Shown here: positions 59,201-64,000 of the stretch, one piece after another | Layout of the letters: every line of letters begins with the position of its first letter | Numbering within the stretch: position 1 is the first letter of the stretch | Origin: Allodiplogaster sudhausi | Lineage: Eukaryota; Nematoda; Chromadorea; Rhabditida; Diplogasteridae | Direction of reading: 5' to 3' | Length of the DNA: 64,000 nucleotides | Assembly: GCA_945643635.1 (NCBI GenBank) | Contig: CALZFC010000105.1 | Coordinates: 749,501-813,500 of the forward strand | The notes under the pieces: model-generated | What the model was told of the DNA's origin: nothing | What the model saw: only the letters and a program-made list of their open reading frames with translations | Databases searched by the model: none | Translations under genes and position numbers: made by a program

Positions 59201-60697
59201 TCCTCTGCACTCTCCTTCTTCCCCTCTCTCTTCCTCTGCACTCTCCTTCTTCCCCTCTCTCTCTTCCTCTGCACTCTCCTTCTTCCCCTCTCTCTTCTTC
59301 TGCACTCTCCTTCTTCCCCTCTCTCTCTCTCTTCGTCTGCACTCTCCTTCTTCCCCTCTCTCTCTTCCTCTGCACTCTCCTTCTTCCCCTCTCTCTTCCT
59401 CTGCACTCTCCTTCTTCCCCTCTCTCTCTTCCTCTGCACTCTCCTTCTTCCCCTCTCTCTCTTCCTCTGCACTCTCCTTCTTCCCCTCTCTCTTCTTCTG
59501 CACTCTCCTTCTTCCCCTCTCTCTCTCTCTTCGTCTGCACTCTCCTTCTTCCCCTCTCTCTCTTCCTCTGCACTCTCCTTCTTCCCCTCTCTCTTCCTCT
59601 GCACTCTCCTTCTTCCCCTCTCTCTCTTCCTCTGCACTCTCCTTCTTCCCCTCTCTCTTCCTCTGCACTCTCCTTCTTCCCTCTCTCTCTCTTCCTCTGC
59701 ACTCTCCTTCTTCCCCTCTCTCTTCCTCTGCACTCTCCTTCTTCCCCTCTCTCTCTTCCTCTGCACTCTCCTTCTTCCCCTCTCTCTCTTCCTCTGCACT
59801 CTCCTTCTTCCCCTCTCTCTCTTCCTCTGCACTCTCCTTCTTCCCCTCTCTCTCTTTCTCTGCACTCTCCTTCTTCCCCTCTCTCTCTTCCTCTGCACTC
59901 TCCTTCTTCCCCTCTCTCTTCCTCTGCACTCTCCTTCTTACCCTCTCTCTCTTCCTCTGCACTCTCCTTCTTCCCCTCTCTCTCTTCCTCTGCACTCTCC
60001 TTCTTCCCTCTCTCTCTTCCTCTGCACTCTCCTTCTTCCCCTCTCTCTTCCTCTGCACTCTCCTTCTTCCCCTCTCTCTCTTCCTCTGCACTCTCCTTCT
60101 TCCCCTCTCTCTCTTCCTCTGCACTCTCCTTCTTCCCCTCTCTCTCTTCCTCTGCACTCTCCTTCTTCCCCTCTCTCTTCCTCTGCACTCTCCTTCTTCC
60201 CCTCTCTCTCTCTTCCTCTGCACTCTCCTTCTTCCTCTCTCTCTCTTCCTCTGCACTCTCCTTCTTCCCCTCTCTCTCTTTCTCTGCACTCTCCTTCTTC
60301 CCCTCTCTCTCTTCCTCTGCACTCTCCTTCTTCCCCTCTCTCTTCCTCTGCACTCTCCTTCTTCCCCTCTCTCTCTTCCTCTGCACTCTCCTTCTTCCCC
60401 TCTCTCTCTTCCTCTGCACTCTCCTTCTTCCCCTCTCCTCCCTCTATTCCCTTTACCTTCTCTGCATTGCCGTAGTCACTCTCCTTGTTTCCTCTCTTAT
60501 CCATCATTATTCCGCTTCACAGATTATCTTCCCGTTCACTGAAGGAACTGAGATCTGCGGCGGGTGCTATGCAGTAATGCATGACAAGTGTTTTCGCCAG
60601 AAAGGTCGGCAATGTCCTCGGTAAGTATTTCCTATTTGTCTTCATTTTCGATATAATCTCGTTAAGTTGTGAGCGAAGGCGCAAGAAGATGGCCTGA
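51953..60697 (+). CDS. DEF8: DEF8-type Rubicon-homology zinc-binding protein
   Basis: Relative of DEF8/PLEKHM1/Rubicon, whose Cys/His-rich C-terminal domain binds Rab7 and acts in lysosome positioning and traffic. Parts: 51953 to about 52,130 (MIGSPGKNN), about 52,174-52,213, about 52298-52424 (helical), 52500-52646 (C1-like, CRGHCLELQ...CEVCLGTIW), about 52717-52885, about 53001-53177, 53345-53468, about 53550-53629, 53780 to about 53,905, 60533-60620 and 60679-60697. Zinc ligands include CAEC, LYFCSSCHWND, CETC, CQLC, CGGC, MHDKC and CP. Two zinc half-sites, CETCRGNGFYCQLC and IIFPFTEGTEICGGC, are contiguous in known DEF8 proteins but are separated here by the 6.5 kb minisatellite. I could not find an ordinary GT donor in phase for that intron. 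The last exon (ending RRKKMA) is tentative. Confidence 0.85.
53216..53249. repeat. (CT)n microsatellite in DEF8 intron
   Basis: Pure CT on the sense strand, in the intron 53178-53344. Confidence 0.85.
53905..60440 (+). repeat. 6.5 kb pyrimidine minisatellite, about 200 units of 31/33/35 bp, in DEF8
   Basis: The unit is CCTCTGCACTCTCC followed by TTCTTCCCC and a CT run of variable length, so units are mostly 31, 33 or 35 bp. Variants (TTCTTCTGC, TTCGTCTGC, CTCTGGACTC, TTACCC, TTTCTCTGC) mark a higher-order pattern: the CTGGACTC variant recurs near 55,550, 57,275 and 58,715 (spacings about 1.73 and 1.44 kb). Since unit lengths are not multiples of three, frames keep shifting, yet no frame on either strand meets a stop. 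Plus-strand frames of over 2,200 codons (53765-60475 and 53859-60542) and minus-strand ones of 1,860 codons are open only for this reason. The purine content of the plus strand is essentially the G and A of TGCAC. Confidence 0.95.
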
Positions 60698-60967
60698 ATT
60701 TCCCTGCTGTATATTTATTTAATTACCAAACAAGGAATCTCGCAATCATTTTCTCGTTATTTAATGACGAGACTAAAAATGAATAGACAGATTGTCGCCA
60801 TTGCCTGTATCACCAAACTGGTATCCATATCTAATGTGTTATTTTATTTATCAATCAGGTATTCAATTGTATATACCGTGAAGTTATTGATCAGAGTAGC
60901 ATATCATTTTATAACCAATAAAAGATTAAATCAAACGGATATCGCAAACGACACAATGTCCGAGTCG
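60698..60967. other. Convergent 3' ends of DEF8 and SEH1
   Basis: About 270 A/T-rich bp. An AATAAA (AATAAAAG) on the plus strand lies near 60,918, suitable for DEF8. Confidence 0.5.
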
Positions 60968-61735
60968 TTAATAGTAAGGTTGGGAGCGCAGAATGCGTTG
61001 AGCTGTGGGAGGAGCGGCAGTGGAGGGGTGGTGGCCCTTGGCAACTCTCTCCGCCTGGCCTACCAACTCGACAATTCCATCCTCTCTCTCACCCGGGCGG
61101 GTTGTCGACACGAGCTTCCACTCGTCCATGAAGACTTCTGAAAAACCACTTATTAACACCTGAAAGCCCCTTCCTGTCACTGGTTTAAGAAATTCTTCAT
61201 ACGAAATTTTATTTCTGTTTTGCAAAAAGTAAAATATGACACGAACCCTTCCAAACCCGCAACGTGCCATCTGAACTGAAGGCAGCCAGTGTTGTCCCCG
61301 GAATGTTCCAAGATAGACGCCAACTCTGGAAATACAAAAGAAAGAGAAAGAAAATAAAAGTAACGAGCGGACTTTGTTGAGATGAGCGAGGATGCAAAGT
61401 TTCTGTGCTGAGTACTCGCATGGATCTGCTGCCCCTTCCCCCCGCATCGTCACCTAAAAGAAATGAAACGAAAGGAAGAAATGAAAGATATTAACAAAGA
61501 ATGGGAGAAGAATACGAAGAAGTGCGCTTGAATAAAGAGATATGCTCCCCCTACCTTGATGGAATAGAGAATGATATCCCCAGCAGCCACAGCGAGAACA
61601 TGGCCAAGATAGGCACAAGAGGGACTGAAGCGGACATCGCAAGCAGCAGATGAGGGCCTCAGCCAGCGACGGAGGGACAATACTTCCTGAGAGTGAGTGA
61701 AAGAGAGAGAGAGAGAGAGAGAGAGGGACGGAGAT

Positions 61736-61774
<39 letters not shown>

Positions 61775-62700
61775 CTTCCACTTGCGAATGCTATCGTTCA
61801 GTTGATATGTTCTAAGAAGATCTTCGGGAGCAGATGCGGGATGATCTGAGGCGACAACGAGAAGAGTAGGGAGAGCGGGGTTGAGAGACCAGGAGAGGGA
61901 GCTGGCCCTCTCGAAGAGTGCATCCACTTCATGCACAAGTGACCATTGCGAGGTATCCGAGTCATCTGCTGCCTCGTAGATTCGAACTGTTCCTTGGGAA
62001 GAACACGACGCCTGAAGAATCCATCACAAACAGGAATGAGGTCGCACTAACAAAACATTACAATGTAGTTTCCAGTATTAGGTCACGAAGAAACTTTAAC
62101 ATTCAGAATCCCAATACCAATGCATAGCGAAGAAATAACGCAAAAGAATGCACTTATACTTAATGTACTCGCACCATAGTGAAATGGTAATGAAATAGCA
62201 AGAAACCAGCATCAGGCCAAGGTAATGCGGTGCAAATTTGATGTCAGTAACAGCAGTGCGGGAGTCGGCCAGGAAGGCCTTGCGACTCCACTTCCTTTCC
62301 ACTCGATTGCCGTGTCTTCTCTCCACGTCACTCTCCTCCCAGATGTACACGGAACGGTCATTCGAACACGACGCAAGAATCTGGCCGAACGACGGATGCG
62401 CCCACGTCACTCGCCACACCACTCCACCGTGCACCTGCAGACATCTCTCTCTCTCTCTTTCTCTCTCTCTCTCCTTCTCTCCCTCCTTCTTTCCCCAACC
62501 TTCCAGGAGGCAGTCTTCTCCCATGCGCCCTTGTCATCTCGATCCCACACACAAATGAACATGTCACTAGAGCAGGTCGCCATACGCTTGCCATAGTAGT
62601 CGAATTGAACCTGGAAGCAGAAGTTCCCCTTGGTTCCTCGATCTCCTCCCACCTGATGGATGAGATCCTTGTGATTCATCGTCTCGAACGAATCATCCAT
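60968..62700 (-). CDS. SEH1: Nucleoporin SEH1 (WD40 repeat)
   Basis: Shared subunit of the Nup107-160 nuclear pore Y-complex and of GATOR2. Eight exons: 62700-62653, 62610-62500, 62434-62207, 62011-61775, 61686-61555, 61453-61373, 61326-61247, 61137-60968. They sum to about 361 aa, against 360 in human. Landmarks in order: [92 protein letters not shown], then a short degenerate tail. WD40 spacing gives the six blades typical of SEH1, which completes its propeller with a partner's blade. Introns are 42-98 nt, apart from one of about 195 nt. The gene lies tandem, downstream of the DnaJ gene. Confidence 0.95.
61700..61773. repeat. (GA)n microsatellite in SEH1 intron
   Basis: CT on the SEH1 sense strand, filling most of the intron 61774-61687. 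A second microsatellite (about 62,443-62,485), CT on the plus strand and therefore GA in sense, fills the intron between 62,500 and 62,434. Confidence 0.85.
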
Positions 62701-63133
62701 GACTCGGCAGCTATCAAGAGAACATTTTGTAAGTTAGAAACCATTGATGTATTCACCAGAAGCAGTCAACAAGTCACTTCCATTCATTTCAATGTGCTCG
62801 GATAAAGACTCTTTAATTACTACTGCAACAGCACATGTAACCATCGCGAATCATGAAGAGTACAAAGAAAATCCTAGCTGGTAAACCATTATAACAAAAG
62901 ATTCAACAACATCCAAACAATCAGCAAACTCTGCTATTAAATTCAGTAAGAAATGAATTGGAAAAGTACCGGTATGAGCAACTAGGTTCTATGACGAAGA
63001 AATGTCTCAATTGCTGGCCGACTTTTTGTCATCCTAGGAATTCGACGAATCAGAAGTCGAGGCCGCGAAAGACGTCTTTTCACCTAAAACAAGAGACTCA
63101 TTCTTTAAAATGAAAAGTAAGACTGAAGACCTC
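62701..63133. promoter_or_regulatory. SEH1 upstream region and DnaJ 3' flank
   Basis: No gene seen. An exon-like reading on the minus strand near 63,030-63,085 (TSFAASTSDSSNS) is not needed once the DnaJ stop at 63,134 is accepted. Confidence 0.5.
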
Positions 63134-63855
63134 TCAAGGAAAGATTGTTCTTTTCAATCGCTGAAAGAAGGAAGGCGTGTGCTTATTCTCTTCCTGTTTC
63201 TCTTTTCTAACTCGAACATCCTCCTTCGCCTTCTCTGCAAACCGGTACCATCCCTCCTGCCTACTCACTCATATTCTTCTCCTTTTATGTATAACAGAAG
63301 AGATTCTCTCTCCGGAGGAACAAAGCTAACAATAAGTCAGAAAAGAAAGAATAACGAAAAGAAACGTTTGGGGGGTTGTGAGTCGGAAGTTCTTGGAGAA
63401 GAAGAGAAGTGGTTGACAGTTCCTGAGCAGACCGGCTCCAGCTCCGTCCATTTCATCATTAACTCTTTCTGTGCTGCACTGGGATTCCTTAAGAATGAAT
63501 CTGCCATCATTACTGACTTCACGCTTCTTTTCTCACTTTGGAATGGTGATCTTAATTGTGATGTATTGGTCGCCGTGTCCAGCCGCCTTCGACCGCTTAA
63601 CGCCCTTTCCACTCAGTCTGAAATTGTACAAGTAATGAAAGAGGGAGAAGAAAGCGAACAGATAACCTCAGCAAAGTATGGCTGCTCGTGCCTGAAAGGA
63701 TGTCCACGTGAGTGTCTTCCACCACTCCAGGCACTTTCACTGTTCCACCCAGTACTGCTTGAGCTATTGTAATCTACAAAATGATAGAGAGAGAGAGAGA
63801 GAGATTGAGAAAGAGCGAGAGAGAGATAGAGAGAGAGAGATTGAGAAAGAGCGAG

Positions 63856-63886
<31 letters not shown>

Positions 63887-64000
63887 AACTGACCGCGACA
63901 TCACAGTAGATGTCGTCTCCGACTCGTTTAAACTTAGCAGACGGAGCCACATTGAATTGAACGTAGACATGACTCTGTGTAGAACAGAGATGACTATTGA
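63134..64000 (-). CDS. DNAJA3: DnaJ homologue, mitochondrial DNAJA3/Tid1 type (3' part)
   Basis: Hsp40 co-chaperone; only the C-terminal substrate-binding domain II and tail lie in the window and the gene continues past 64,000. Exons: 63974-63894, 63773-63667, 63617-63537, 63325-63269, 63206-63134 (stop), all phase-consistent. The reading HVYVQFNVAPSAKFKRVGDD-IYCDVA-ITIAQAVLGGTVKVPGVVED and LSGKGVKRSKAAGHGDQYIT matches DNAJA3. The tail PPERESLLLYIKGEEYEE...FFQRLKRTIFP parallels the acidic then basic-hydrophobic end of Tid1. The J-domain and zinc-finger region are not in view. Confidence 0.92.
63785..63888. repeat. (GA)n microsatellite in DnaJ intron
   Basis: Fills the intron 63893-63774; CT on the sense strand, next to the acceptor. 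Confidence 0.85.

Noticed and set aside
54313..60419. Minus-strand Arg/Glu-rich proteins of about 1,860 codons
   Set aside because: Same cause as above: a stop-free minisatellite read in reverse, with starts and ends set only by where the repeat ends.
53765..60475. Giant 2,236 codon protein
   Set aside because: The frame is open only because the 31/33/35 bp repeat lacks stop codons on either strand. Six overlapping frames of similar length exist, and the flanking DEF8 exons lie in other frames.

Overview
The window is nuclear DNA from a small-genome invertebrate animal. Every recognisable gene has a metazoan family signature: LARP1, TMEM33, a dual-RGS AKAP10-like anchor, extended synaptotagmin, ataxin-2, ALKBH4, a TBC1D10-type RabGAP, DEF8, SEH1 and a DNAJA3-type J-protein. 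All are split by GT-AG introns, many only about 45-100 nt long, and pyrimidine microsatellites are very common. I cannot name the lineage from the sequence. Exon coordinates were read by eye from splice signals, reading phase and family knowledge, so boundaries may be off by a few bases.

Layout. 1-15,670: a gene-free tandem satellite with about 11.5 units of 1.33-1.38 kb, each punctuated by small perfect hairpins, followed to about 16,435 by one old diverged unit. 16,755-19,146 (-): an unrecognised gene with an exon-junction-complex-binding-like motif. 19,713-27,532 (+): LARP1. 28,821-29,759 (-): TMEM33. 30,529-33,570 (+): AKAP10-like gene, with a dispersed inverted copy of part of the satellite in an intron. 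34,244-38,406 (+): extended synaptotagmin. 38,639-45,131 (-): ataxin-2, carrying a Merlin-family DNA transposon in an intron. 45,478-47,002 (+): ALKBH4. 48,185-51,099 (-): TBC1D10-like RabGAP with a foldback MITE in an intron. 51,953-60,697 (+): DEF8, interrupted by a 6.5 kb pyrimidine minisatellite lying exactly between two zinc-binding half-modules. 60,968-62,700 (-): SEH1. 63,134 to beyond 64,000 (-): 3' part of a mitochondrial-type DnaJ gene.

The genes mostly alternate between divergent pairs with short shared upstream regions (about 0.35-0.85 kb) and convergent pairs. They do not form one pathway. Three act on mRNA fate: LARP1 and ataxin-2 both act on poly(A)-binding-protein mRNPs, and the first gene may bind the exon junction complex. 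Several act on membranes or trafficking: TMEM33, E-Syt, the RabGAP and DEF8.

The strongest non-genic observations are: (i) the satellite and its dispersed relative, with a hairpin that keeps its pairing through a compensatory change and a conserved Sm-like sequence; (ii) the intact-ended Merlin element with a perfect 8 bp target duplication close to an ataxin-2 splice acceptor; (iii) the DEF8 minisatellite, which has no stop codon in any frame and no AG dinucleotide.
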